The translations under genes were made by a program, and so were the position numbers. 36,219 nt of DNA from Saprospiraceae bacterium (GTDB lineage: Bacteria > Bacteroidota > Bacteroidia > Chitinophagales > Saprospiraceae): the NCBI GenBank assembly GCA_016719855.1, contig JADJYH010000048.1, positions 1 through 36,219 on the forward strand, given 5' to 3'. The notes below the pieces were generated by a model. The model was not told where the DNA came from. It ran no database searches and was given only the letters and a program-made list of their open reading frames with translations. Within the stretch, counting starts at the first letter, position 1; every line of letters starts with the position of its first letter. This document shows positions 16,134-24,059 of this stretch, piece after piece.

Positions 16134-16206
16134 GGAAGTGAACGGTGAGTATATGCGTAGTGCGACCGCTTAGGGAGCATTATCACTATATACATTGTTA
16201 CCATCA
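16134..16206 (-). other. attC-like site between serine hydrolase and EAD11 cassette
   Basis: The R'' core GTTACCATCA (16197-16206) and next-cassette core GGAAGTGAAC (16134-16143) enclose the arms GTATATGCGTAGTG (about 16150-16163) and CACTATATAC (about 16184-16193), which pair except for four unpaired bases. The site is 73 bp and begins 11 bp after the hydrolase stop. Confidence 0.7.
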
Positions 16207-16216
16207 GGCTTCTTTT

Positions 16217-17434
16217 TCATTTATTTTCCGAGTAAATTGTTTTTGAAAACTTATCCAATAATGAAGTCGTTTCAGGATGATTAAACGGAATGTGTTGTGT
16301 AAAAATACAAGCTGTGACACCCAATTTATAATCGATGTAAAAGAAGGTGTTCATCATTCCTCCCCAAAATACGGTTCCGGGTTTTCGACCATAGTCTTTT
16401 TCTTGATTGTCAATTGCCCAAGCCAAACCCCATTTTGATGAGTTGGTTGCAAGTCCGTTCAAATCACAGCAATATTCTGGATTATAATAGTTCCCTTCGC
16501 TATCCATATTTATATCTCCAATTTGATTCTTGGTCATTTCTAGCACTGTTTTCTTATCCAATATTTTGACACCATCAAGAGTTCCATAATTTAATAAGCA
16601 CTTCAAAACTTTCATATAGTCATTAGGTGTCGACCATAAGCCATCATCTCCACTAAAACTTTTTACTAATTTCTTGGGAACTCGTCCTTCAATTTCTGCC
16701 AATGGCTGTTTACCGTCAGCTCCTCTATGCCCTCTTGAAACAATATATTGTTGCAGGGAGTCTGGAACATTGAAAAAAGTTCTGTCCATTTTTAAGGGTT
16801 CGGTGATGTTTTCTCTGAAATAATCTTCTAAAGTTGAATTGGTAACCTTTTCTATCACTTTGCCAACCCACTCTAAACTTGTGCCATATAAAAACTGAGT
16901 GCCACTTTCAAACCTTCTTGGTGCATCTGGATGCTTCCAGTTTTCATAATCAAATTGCGATAATTCCAAATCTGTGCAACAACCATAACCAAACCCTGAG
17001 GTATGAGTTAAGAGGTGTCTTAAAGTAATCGAATTTTTAGGTTCGGTTAGTTGTCCTTCCGATAAAATTGGAATTTCGGTCATTTCTGGCAATATGGTGC
17101 TTAAATCATCATCCAACCCTATTAAACCACGTTCAACAAGTTGTAAAGCAGCAACACTCGTTATCAATTTGGTCATTGAATACAGTCGGAAGACGTGATT
17201 TTCTGTCACGTTACTCTCCTCTGTCCATATAGCTTTTCCGTAGGCAAATGAGACTTCTACATTCTTCGTATTGGATGCAATAGCTACTACTGCGAGCAAA
17301 TCGTTCGTTTTCATTGCCTCATTCATAGCTGTTATTACTTTTTCTTGAGTTGGAAAGTTTATAACGTTGCTTTGTTTAGGTTGGCAACCCGAAACTAAAA
17401 AGAGAAGAAAGATGATTTTCAGTATCTTTTTCAT
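16217..17434 (-). CDS. lipoprotein serine hydrolase of the beta-lactamase/penicillin-binding fold
   Basis: A 405-residue member of the class C beta-lactamase-like family (PF00144), which includes esterases, D-peptidases and beta-lactamases. It starts at 17434 with a lipoprotein signal (MKKILKIIFLLFLVSGCQ; lipobox VSG-Cys17), so it is probably anchored in the outer or inner membrane. The nucleophile motif SMTK is at 86-89, the family marker LRHLLTHTSGFG at about 138-149, a tyrosine motif FLYGTS at 181-186, and VFWGGMMNTFF near the C-terminus replaces the usual H/K-x-G box. The longer frame to 17569 is only the palindrome upstream. Whether it attacks beta-lactams cannot be told from sequence. 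Intact, alone in its cassette. Confidence 0.88.
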   Translation of the reverse strand: MKKILKIIFLLFLVSGCQPKQSNVINFPTQEKVITAMNEAMKTNDLLAVVAIASNTKNVEVSFAYGKAIWTEESNVTENHVFRLYSMTKLITSVAALQLVERGLIGLDDDLSTILPEMTEIPILSEGQLTEPKNSITLRHLLTHTSGFGYGCCTDLELSQFDYENWKHPDAPRRFESGTQFLYGTSLEWVGKVIEKVTNSTLEDYFRENITEPLKMDRTFFNVPDSLQQYIVSRGHRGADGKQPLAEIEGRVPKKLVKSFSGDDGLWSTPNDYMKVLKCLLNYGTLDGVKILDKKTVLEMTKNQIGDINMDSEGNYYNPEYCCDLNGLATNSSKWGLAWAIDNQEKDYGRKPGTVFWGGMMNTFFYIDYKLGVTACIFTQHIPFNHPETTSLLDKFSKTIYSENK

Positions 17435-17450
17435 TTTTATGCTTATCGCT

Positions 17451-17522
17451 TGATGGTAACTAATGATTGACGCATTGCATGTTTTGGATTGTCGACAATC
17501 CAAAACATGCAATGCGTCAATC
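17451..17522 (-). other. core site plus perfect 58-nt palindrome at the right end of the cassette run
   Basis: TGATGGTAAC (17451-17460) is the start core of the hydrolase cassette. Four bases later a perfect palindrome spans 17465-17522, two 29-base arms (GATTGACGCATTGCATG..., centre GTCGAC) with no loop. This could be the arm of a preceding attC, or a separate hairpin next to an attI-like point; I see no R'' core on its far side. Confidence 0.6.
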
Positions 17523-17602
17523 CCCGTCCTGTGCGCTGCCAAGTCAATACCCAATACAAGCCAAATCAATGGCTTTTGGAAATTTGGTACTCGAACTCTT
17601 CA

Positions 17603-17659
17603 CGAGTTACATGTTTTGGATTGTCAGGTTTTAGGTGACAATCCAAAACATGCAACTCG
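17603..17659. repeat. second palindrome sharing the same 16-base core
   Basis: CGAGTTACATGTTTTGGATT at 17603-17622 (arm to 17625) pairs with 17637-17659 with one mismatch around an 11-nt loop. The core CATGTTTTGGATTGTC and its complement are the same as in the 58-nt palindrome 100 bp away. Confidence 0.8.
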
Positions 17660-17740
17660 AAATTTTCATCTTGGTTATACTCTCTTTTGAGCAATTTTAT
17701 CGTAGTGTGGCGGATGTGTGGCAAATGTAATACCTGCTTT

Positions 17741-18059
17741 TCATATATCCAAGTGGTCCAATGGGCTACTAATTTTATCTATGCCCTTTTGGGTAATGTG
17801 GGTGTAGATTTCGGTCGTCTTGCTGCTTTCGTGTCCCAGCAGGTCTTGTATAGCGGAGGTCAACCCCTTTTCGAGCAAGTGGTGGCGAAACTGTGCCAGT
17901 GTGTGGACGGTGGCATAGGGGTTAATCGCGGGAGTCACTTCTTGCCTTTTCAAAAATGGCCGGAACACTCCGTACCGAGTACTGCCCGCCGTTCTGGCCT
18001 TCAAACAGCCATTCCACTGGCGCATAAACTTCAAAGTAATCCTTCAATAAAGCGCACAT
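17741..18059 (-). pseudogene. C-terminal remnant of a tyrosine recombinase/integrase
   Basis: Minus-strand pieces in two or three frames read APVEWLFEGQNGGQYSVRSV (from about 18030), INPYATVHTL, then HLLEKG, IQDLLGHESSKTTEIYTHIT and QKGIDKISSPLDHLDI to the stop. These are the catalytic boxes of phage-integrase-family recombinases, with LLGH, the second arginine/histidine region and the tyrosine of IYTH. The first box is damaged: HTLRHSFAT has lost several bases and reads HTLAQFRHH. Only about 105 codons remain; upstream lies a 21-bp repeat array, not the N-terminal half. The SPLD ending recalls both integron integrases and XerC-like Bacteroidota recombinases. I see no IntI-specific insert, so the class is open. 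Confidence 0.75.
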
Positions 18060-18100
18060 CCTGTCCAAACTCCTTCCGGAAGGTGCTGAACCCTATTTTT

Positions 18101-18289
18101 AACCCTGCTAACTCAATTTGGAACCCGCCTAACCTTTTCAGGAAACATTCTACATTCATCCGGCAACTGCCTAACCGCTTCTGGAACTATTCCAACTTTA
18201 TTTGGGAGCTGCCTAACTGCTTCGGGAACCTTGTTGACGCCTTATGGAAACCACCGAATCCAATTTGGGGACCTACTAACACGATTTGG
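18101..18289 (+). repeat. nine tandem 21-bp repeats
   Basis: Nine consecutive units of exactly 21 bp, consensus about AACCTGCCTAACNCNATTTGG, each ending in TTTGG or a variant; a tenth decayed unit may precede. Read on + they give heptads such as NPANSIW, QLPNRFW, KPPNPIW and stay open to a stop at 18311-18313. They are not in frame with the gene starting at 18397, so translation is uncertain. A related three-unit array lies on the minus strand at 27088-27152. Confidence 0.85.
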
Positions 18290-18396
18290 GCGTTACGTAT
18301 AAAGTTGGAATAATATTTGTTGGAAATAAATAAATTCCTTCACTAAATGCGCTGTTTGGCATACCCACGCCCCGCTCCGCAAAAACCAGTTTCCAA

Positions 18397-19185
18397 ATGG
18401 ATAAGAAAATCATTGAAAAGTTCAACATGTTCACCAACGTGGACGACGTACTGACCGACAACAGTATCATCGTCGCTACCATTCCGGCGTTCCAAACCCT
18501 GGCTGGCCAGTTCCACACGGAGGTGGAGGCCATCGCCACGAAGATGCAGCCCCTGCTGCTGGACTATACCGGCGATGCCAAGGGCAAGAAAAAAGCCAAA
18601 AAAGAACTGTCCGTACTGCTTGCCTCCATCTGCGGTGCCGTGAAGGACCATGCATTGGCGATAGACGACCAGTCCTTGTATGCAAAGGCCAACCTCAGCC
18701 CGTCCGAACTGAAAGGGATGCGTGACACGGAATTGCAGGAGAAAAGCATCGGCTTGTACAACCTTGCCCTCGGGATGGCAGCCAGCCTGCTGCCCTACAA
18801 CGTGACCGCTGCCAGCCTAACCGCCCTTAATACTGCTGTGTTGCGGTTCAAGGAATACAACCCGAAGGTGCGCAACCAACAGGTGGAAAACAAAACCAAC
18901 CGGGCATTGCTGTACAAGGACGTTTGGACGCTGAACACCTTTGTCCGGCTGCGGATGGACAACGCCGCCTCCATGTTCAAGGTCACGCATCCCGAGTTTT
19001 ATGCACTCTACAAAAATGCCCGTCGCAATTACTCCGAAGGCGTACGCCACCGCCAACCTGAGCCGCCCGTTGAGCTGGCTGCCAAAACGGTTGTCCAACC
19101 CATAGAAAGTTATGACAACGGTGTCCAGAAAGCGATGGTTGACCTGATGGCAACCACTGGGAACAATGTGCAAGTAGCGGGTTGA
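18397..19185 (+). CDS. conserved hypothetical protein, 262 aa
   Basis: Not a family I can name. The product is soluble, mostly helical and basic: it starts MDKKIIEKFNMFTNVDDVLT, has a lysine-rich stretch GDAKGKKKAKKEL at about 58-70, helices with LYNLALGMAASLLPYNVTAA (about 124-143), and the best conserved-looking block NKTNRALLYKDVWTLNTFVR ... FKVTHPEFYALYKNARRNY (about 168-223). No signal peptide or membrane segment. The block downstream of residue 225 is proline/valine-rich. The 21-bp repeat array ends 107 bp before the start, and a clean terminator follows, so it is a single-gene unit. No frameshift, high GC. Confidence 0.8.
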   Translation: MDKKIIEKFNMFTNVDDVLTDNSIIVATIPAFQTLAGQFHTEVEAIATKMQPLLLDYTGDAKGKKKAKKELSVLLASICGAVKDHALAIDDQSLYAKANLSPSELKGMRDTELQEKSIGLYNLALGMAASLLPYNVTAASLTALNTAVLRFKEYNPKVRNQQVENKTNRALLYKDVWTLNTFVRLRMDNAASMFKVTHPEFYALYKNARRNYSEGVRHRQPEPPVELAAKTVVQPIESYDNGVQKAMVDLMATTGNNVQVAG

Positions 19186-19209
19186 AGCACGAGCAATAGG
19201 GGTTAAGCG

Positions 19210-19248
19210 AGAACCGGCACGGGGCTTAGGCACTGTGCCGGTTCTTTT
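19210..19248 (+). terminator. rho-independent terminator
   Basis: AGAACCGGCAC (19210-19220) pairs with GTGCCGGTTCT (19235-19245) and TTT follows, 24 bp after the hypothetical-protein stop. Confidence 0.9.
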
Positions 19249-19306
19249 GTGAGGCTGTATCAGAAGTGGTTTTCGCCGAAGTAGGGGTATTGAGAAAAAT
19301 TTGAGA

Positions 19307-19353
19307 TGCCCGCTTCGCCGATACGGGCATCACCATATCGGAACTCGGCACCC
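19307..19353 (+). pseudogene. 47-bp exact fragment of the zinc-ribbon gene at 23206
   Basis: The bases 19307-19353 are identical to 23221-23267, where they encode ARFADTGITISELGTH. Identity stops abruptly at both sides. It is a relic of a second copy or of a recombination event; the rest of 19249-19553 holds no gene I can support. Confidence 0.85.
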
Positions 19354-19553
19354 AGTTGTCGCAAGTCTGTTTTAGCAGTATTTATGGCTCTTAGTTCTTG
19401 CAAGTAAAAGACTATGCTCCAGTTCTTTCAAGTCTAGCGTCAGCATGACTTGAAAGCTCAGTTCAAGTGCTGACAGGTCTTATAGTTCCAGAGTCATCAG
19501 TCATCCTAAAACAAAGCCACTTAGGACTTGTTACTGGTGGTGGATACGGAGCA

Positions 19554-20509
19554 TCAAATCACGCTTATGACAACATTCCCCTTCTTATGCCCTTTGTCCA
19601 CATGTTCATGCGCTGCTGCAATTTGTTCCATCGGGTACTTTTTATCAATCACTGCTTTCAGTTTGCCTTCTTCCACCATCCTTTTTAAAAATTGGACTGC
19701 CTCCGAAGTTTCGGCTGCTACCCCGGAAATCACCTTTATGTTGGTGGTCATCGCTGCCCATGTGCCCTGAAGCATTTCAGGGAGCATCGCAGCCCCCAAA
19801 ATCAAGGTTCCGTTTTTGCGGAGCGCAGCGATACACGACGAAACCGGGGCTTTGTTTACCGTTTCATAAACGACATCGTACTTTTCACCTTCCTTCGCAA
19901 AATCGGTCTTGGTGTAGTCAATCACCTTATCAGCGCCGATGGATTCCACCATTTTCATGTTTGCGGTACTGCACACGCCCGTCACCTCGGCCCCAAAATA
20001 CTTGGCAATCTGCACCGCTGCCGTACCTACTGCTCCGGAAGCCCCATATACCAACACTTTTGTCCGGGTTGAATGTTGGCTTTTTGGAGAAAATGGAAGG
20101 CCGTCATGCCGCCAAAAGGCAGGGCAGCGGCTTCCTCGTGGCTAATGTTGTCAGGGTTCAGCGCCAGTTTCCCGAGTTCGGGCAGGCTGACATATTCGGC
20201 ATAAGCGCCGAAATCCGGATAAGAAGAACCGAAAACGGCGTCGCCCACCTTGAAGTTCCGTACGTTTTTGCCCACTGCTTCCACCTCGCCGGAGAATACG
20301 CCACCCAAAATGGGTTTACCTGGCTTGAACAAGCCAAAGAAAAACCGCACCGCAAACGGGTCGGCTTTGCGCACCCGAGCATCTCCGGACGTGACTGCTG
20401 CTGCATGGTTTTTCACCAGTATTTCATTGTCCTTTGGACTTGGTTTTGGTACCGATTGGAGTTGGAGCACTTCTGGAGCGCCATATTTGGTATAAACTGC
20501 TGCTTTCAT
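19554..20509 (-). CDS. zinc-free MDR oxidoreductase (quinone-reductase-like), one frameshift
   Basis: A medium-chain dehydrogenase/reductase of the NADPH:quinone reductase type, about 318 residues. The N-terminal GroES-like domain (MKAAVYTKYGAPEVLQLQSV, VFSGEVEAVGKNVRNFKVGD, AVFGSSYPDFGAYAEYV) lies at 20509-20060. The Rossmann half (LVYGASGAVGTAAVQIAKYF, GAEVTGVCSTANMKMVESIG, AHEHVDKGHKKGNVVISV) lies at 20055-19554 in the next frame. The break is in an AAAA run at about 20057: five A's would give IQPGQKVLVYGASG. An ATG four codons upstream (20521) is possible. Zinc ligands are absent, as usual for this branch. Substrate unknown; stands alone. Confidence 0.82.
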
Positions 20510-20617
20510 TGTGACCGTCATGTTGTTGCGTTTTTATTAAAGTTGATTGAAAAATAACACGACAAAGATGGGGGCAGCCCAAGGCGGGCATCGTTCCGAT
20601 TTTGAAATCGGAACCTA

Positions 20618-22949
20618 TTATTTCACAACTTCTTTCCAGTGGGCTTTTGGCGTTTTGCCGGTCATTTTTTTGAAGTACGTGTTGAAGACCGTTTTGGAGT
20701 TGAAACCGCTTTCGTAGGCAAGGCCGAGTATGGTAAGGTGATGAAAGAACGGGTCAGCGACTTTTGTCTTGAAGGTTTCCAGGCGGTATGCATTCACGAA
20801 TTCTGCAAAGTTTTTCTCGAATCCTTCGTTGAGCAATTGCGACAGTTGATTGGGTGGTATTGCCAACATTTCCGCCAAATCACGGAGCGTCAAATCAGGG
20901 TCGAGGTATGGTTTTTTCTCCAACATCAAATGCTCCAACTTCTGCCGATATTGGGAGAGTTGCTCTTTATTGAAAAGCGCTTTTTTGTACTTACGCTCGG
21001 CAATATCGAAATCGGTTTCTTCACCCAGCACTTGTCGCATCAATGCCTGAAATCGGGGGTCAGCACGGAATGGTTTAAGCATTGGGTCAACATTGAGGTA
21101 CACCATCATGGGCAAGCGCCATGCAATTCCCTGCTCAATCAATTGAAAAACAGCAGCCTGCCTGCCCAACACAGCTTGGCAAAGCAGCAAAATTAAGTGC
21201 CCGTTCCATCAAGTCCGTTTGAAGCACTGCTTCCAACTTTGCAATGCCTGCCTCAGTGCGCATGGTGTCGCCCAGGGCAGCATAAGCTAGCGTGGTTCCG
21301 CCCAACTTCAGTATGTCTCCCGGTTGGTCGTCGGGAAGCTTTTGAAAGAAGGCCAACCCTTCCGCTGCCTTCCCTTGGCACAGCAGTGCTTGCCCCAGGT
21401 ACAAGGAGGCAATCGAGAAATTGGATTTTAACTGAATGCTCTTTTCAAATGCTTCAATGGCTTCTTCAAACTTCTCCTGGCAATAGAGCGCAAAGCCTTT
21501 CAAGTGATAATTTATCTCGGAAAATGGATCGAGTTGCAGGGCTGTTTCCAGGTAGTGAAGTGCCGCCGAAAACTTCTTTTCTGCCACCAGCGTAGCTGCC
21601 ATTGATTGGTAAAAATCAACTACCGGGCGTATTTCCAGGGCATTGTTCAAATGCTGGTAGGCCGTCGCTATATCCCAGCCTTGCAAAAAACTGATCCACG
21701 CAAGTTGGAGCTGGCAATCGGGCAAATTGGGATCCAGTTCAATAGCTTTGTCCAAATAGGGTTTAGCTTTGGCAAAGGCTTCCCCGGCGGGCATCAATCC
21801 AATCGTGCCGAGGAGCGCATATCCCAGGTGTACCCCCAGATGCGCCAAAGCAAAATTGGGCTGCGCCTCAATGATTTCGGCAAGTAGTGAAAGTCCAAGG
21901 TCAATGTCCGGTTTGCTCATTTTGAGCAAATGATACCTGCCCTTGAGGTAACGCTTGTACAGTTCCGCAGGAATGTCCGGCGCATCCACGAGGTGGTCTT
22001 CTATCTCAAAATGCCCGATGTGTTCCCTTAATTTTTCGGCAATCAACAGACTGATTTCATCCTGTACAGCAAAAATATCCTCAAAAGAACGGTCAAAGGT
22101 CTTCGACCAAAAATGAAAATCATCTGCCACATCAATCAACTGGGCCGTTATCCGCATTTTGTTTCCCGACAAGCGGATACTGCCTTCCAGGATGGTGGAG
22201 ACATTCAGCTCCCTGCCAATCTCCCGGATAGGGATGTTCCTGTTTTTAAAAAAGAAGGAAGAAGTTCGGGAGGTAACTTTCAGGTTTTTGATTTTGGACA
22301 ATGCGTTGATGATTTCTTCCGTCATTCCGTCGCTGAAATACTCATTGTCCTCGTTGGCGCTCATGTTGACAAATGGCAGCACCGCAATGGATTTGGTAGC
22401 CATCTTTTGTTTACCCTTCATATCTGAACGCGCAGGCACTTTTATGCCTTCGTTCGTTACCGAAAACACTTCCACTGGATGAGCAATATTTTCAATTCAA
22501 AATGCCCAAGCGAAGTGGTTGATAATTGATGGTGGTTTTGAGTTCGTTGTTTAAGCTCCCGAAAGTAAAATCGCTCCGGCAATGCCCATGCTTTCGATGC
22601 GGGAAGCGAGGTTTACCCCGTCGCCATATATATCAGTTCCATCAAAAACAATGTCGCCAATATGTAATCCGATCCGCAACGGGACAGGCTCGCCAATATT
22701 TAAAGCCTGTTGGATAGCAACAGCACATTCCACGGCTTCCACCCCACTTTGGAAAATGCTCAGTGTGCCATCGCCAAAATATTGCAGTATTTCCCCGTTG
22801 TGTGCTTCATGTTTCTGGTCAAATACCTCACGGTGGCGGGTTCTTACTTCGGCAGCTAACGCTTCATTCTGCTGCATTAAAGCGGTGTACCCAACGATGT
22901 CGGTGAACATGACGGCAGCAAGTCGCCGGGCTTTGTTGTTTTTGGACAT
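20618..22949 (-). pseudogene. class III cyclase - TolB-like/TPR - AraC HTH fusion, frame-broken
   Basis: Three neighbouring pieces form one protein of about 770 residues. Piece 1 (22949-22555) is a class III nucleotide cyclase domain with both metal aspartates (FTDIVGYTAL, YFGDGTLSIF) and the NLASRIE transition-state motif. Piece 2 (about 22460-21190) is a TolB-N-like segment (SIAVLPFVNMSANEDNEYFS, DGMTEEIINALSKI) followed by TPR helices (YLDKAIELDPNLP, HYLETALQLDPFSEINYH). Piece 3 (21190-20618) ends in an AraC-type HTH (LTLRDLAEMLAIPPNQLSQL, LGLAYESGFNSKTVFNTYFK). Frameshifts near 22560, 22490 and 21200 interrupt it. Such a protein could link a nucleotide signal or ligand to transcription. 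Start at 22949 (MSKNNKARRLAAVMF); 23066 is possible. Confidence 0.8.
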
Positions 22950-23205
22950 ACAGTAGCTGTTGATATCGACACGCCAAATTAAGTCCGCTATTTTTGGTTT
23001 TGGTTTTTCTTTTTTAGTTGACATTAAAGTCCTTTCCTTCCTGTCGGGTATGGATGATGAAAACATCGCCGAAAGTGATCAACTCAGGCAATGCAGCTAA
23101 CTTTTCCAGAAAAAATCGAAAAAGTAGGGAATGTTCCGCATTTTCGTTCCGTTAGCAGGAGAGTGCGCAACCCAAGTTTCTGAACCTCCCAAAATCAGTT
23201 TCTCC

Positions 23206-23808
23206 ATGAAAGAAAGCAACGCCCGCTTCGCCGATACGGGCATCACCATATCGGAACTCGGCACCCATTTCGTGGTGCATTGCCCGAAGTGTGCGGGCAA
23301 AAGCCTGGTTCATACTTTTGAGGAAGGCCACAGGTTGGTCTGCACCGCTTGTTTTCATGTCGAAATGCCGGGGCATTGGTATGGCGAGATGCGGGCATTT
23401 GTGGCGGTCAAGTGCCGGGAATGCCATGCGCCGCTGCACCGCAATGCCAAGACGGATGGGGTTTGGAAAAAGCTCGCCGTCCATTGCGACCAATGCGGCG
23501 ATGATTGCGAATACGATGCCCATATCTCTAGGTATCCCCGCAACGATGGCCGGGTGGCCGACCCGATTTATGGCCTGCCGCTTTGGCTGCAAAAGGAGTT
23601 CCGGGGCGATGTGTTTTGGTGCTACAATTACGAGCAACTGGAGGTCTTGTACGGCTATATCGGTGCGAAGCTGCGGGAACGGGGCATCGCTCCCCGCAAC
23701 TCCATCCGCAAAAACAGTTCGATGCTCAATCGCCTGCCGAGCTTCCTAAAGGCTGCGGGCAACCGGGGGCCCTTGCTGAAACTGATGGACGGGCTGCGGT
23801 TGAAGTAA
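23206..23808 (+). CDS. double zinc-ribbon protein, 200 aa
   Basis: A conserved Bacteroidota protein, sometimes labelled TFIIB-type zinc ribbon or PriA-like in databases; its role is unknown. The start is the ATG at 23206 (MKESNARFADTGITISELGT); the open frame from 23131 adds 25 residues without homology. Two metal-binding ribbons are clear: CPKC...CTAC (about 26-51) and CREC...CDQCGDDC (about 71-103). A conserved PIYGLPLWLQKEFRGDVFWC follows, then a basic C-terminal half (LRERGIAPRNSIRKNSSMLN, RLPSFLKAAGNRG). No helicase motifs are present, so the PriA label would be misleading. Intact and high in GC. A 47-bp piece of it recurs at 19307. Confidence 0.8.
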   Translation: MKESNARFADTGITISELGTHFVVHCPKCAGKSLVHTFEEGHRLVCTACFHVEMPGHWYGEMRAFVAVKCRECHAPLHRNAKTDGVWKKLAVHCDQCGDDCEYDAHISRYPRNDGRVADPIYGLPLWLQKEFRGDVFWCYNYEQLEVLYGYIGAKLRERGIAPRNSIRKNSSMLNRLPSFLKAAGNRGPLLKLMDGLRLK

Positions 23809-23832
23809 GCGGCTGGGGGATTGGTTGATATT

Positions 23833-24054
23833 AAAATTTAACGTGAATTCGGAGATTATTTAGGTGTAAATCAACAACTTAGCCGCAGAGCGGCGATGAT
23901 GTTTGTAGAAATTTGCAGAGATGGAAGTTCAGCACCAGTGGTGCGGCAATTGATTACCGCACCGCTGGTGCTCAAAGCCTTGGCATTGTTGTATTCTACA
24001 AATATTTACGCCGCTCTGCGGCTTGAAAAATCTCCGAACTCACGTTAAAATTTC
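23833..24054. repeat. 222-bp palindromic element with three nested arms (MITE-like)
   Basis: Outer arms AAATTTAACGTGAATTCGG and CCGAACTCACGTTAAAATTT, middle arms AGCCGCAGAGCGGCG and CGCCGCTCTGCGGCT, and inner arms AGCACCAGTGGTGCGGCAAT and TACCGCACCGCTGGTGCT are arranged symmetrically around 23950. The whole could fold into one long cruciform. No coding capacity and no clear target duplication. It ends 6 bp before the GTG of the next gene. Confidence 0.8.
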
Positions 24055-24059
24055 CGACC

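Larger units (their letters stand above)
15254..17460 (-). mobile_element. integron-type gene-cassette array, segment 2 (EAD11 pair, serine hydrolase)
   Basis: Two further minus-strand cassettes with the circularisation signature. The serine-hydrolase cassette starts at core 17451-17460 (TGATGGTAAC on +) and its R'' after the gene is GTTACCATCA at 16197-16206: a perfect 10 of 10. The two-gene EAD11 cassette starts at GGAAGTGAAC (16134-16143) and its R'' is GTTCACTTCC (15316-15325): also 10 of 10. The shared boundary at 16134-16206 is one attC-like site. Both cassettes are strongly AT-rich. The run ends next to a decayed tyrosine recombinase at 17741. Confidence 0.7.

Noticed and set aside
16217..17434. 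Named class C beta-lactamase (ampC-like)
   Set aside because: SxxK is present, but the YxN and KTG boxes are replaced by YGTS and WGG, as in esterases and peptidases of the same fold.
17741..18059. Calling the recombinase remnant intI
   Set aside because: The diagnostic IntI insert before the HTLRHSFAT box is not visible and only the C-terminal third remains, so the name would go beyond the evidence.
17687..18313. Plus-strand 208-codon open frame
   Set aside because: It is the shadow of the minus-strand recombinase remnant followed by the 21-bp repeat array; no family resemblance upstream of the repeats.
23206..23808. PriA helicase
   Set aside because: Zinc-ribbon cysteines are present but no Walker or helicase motif; 200 residues are far too short.
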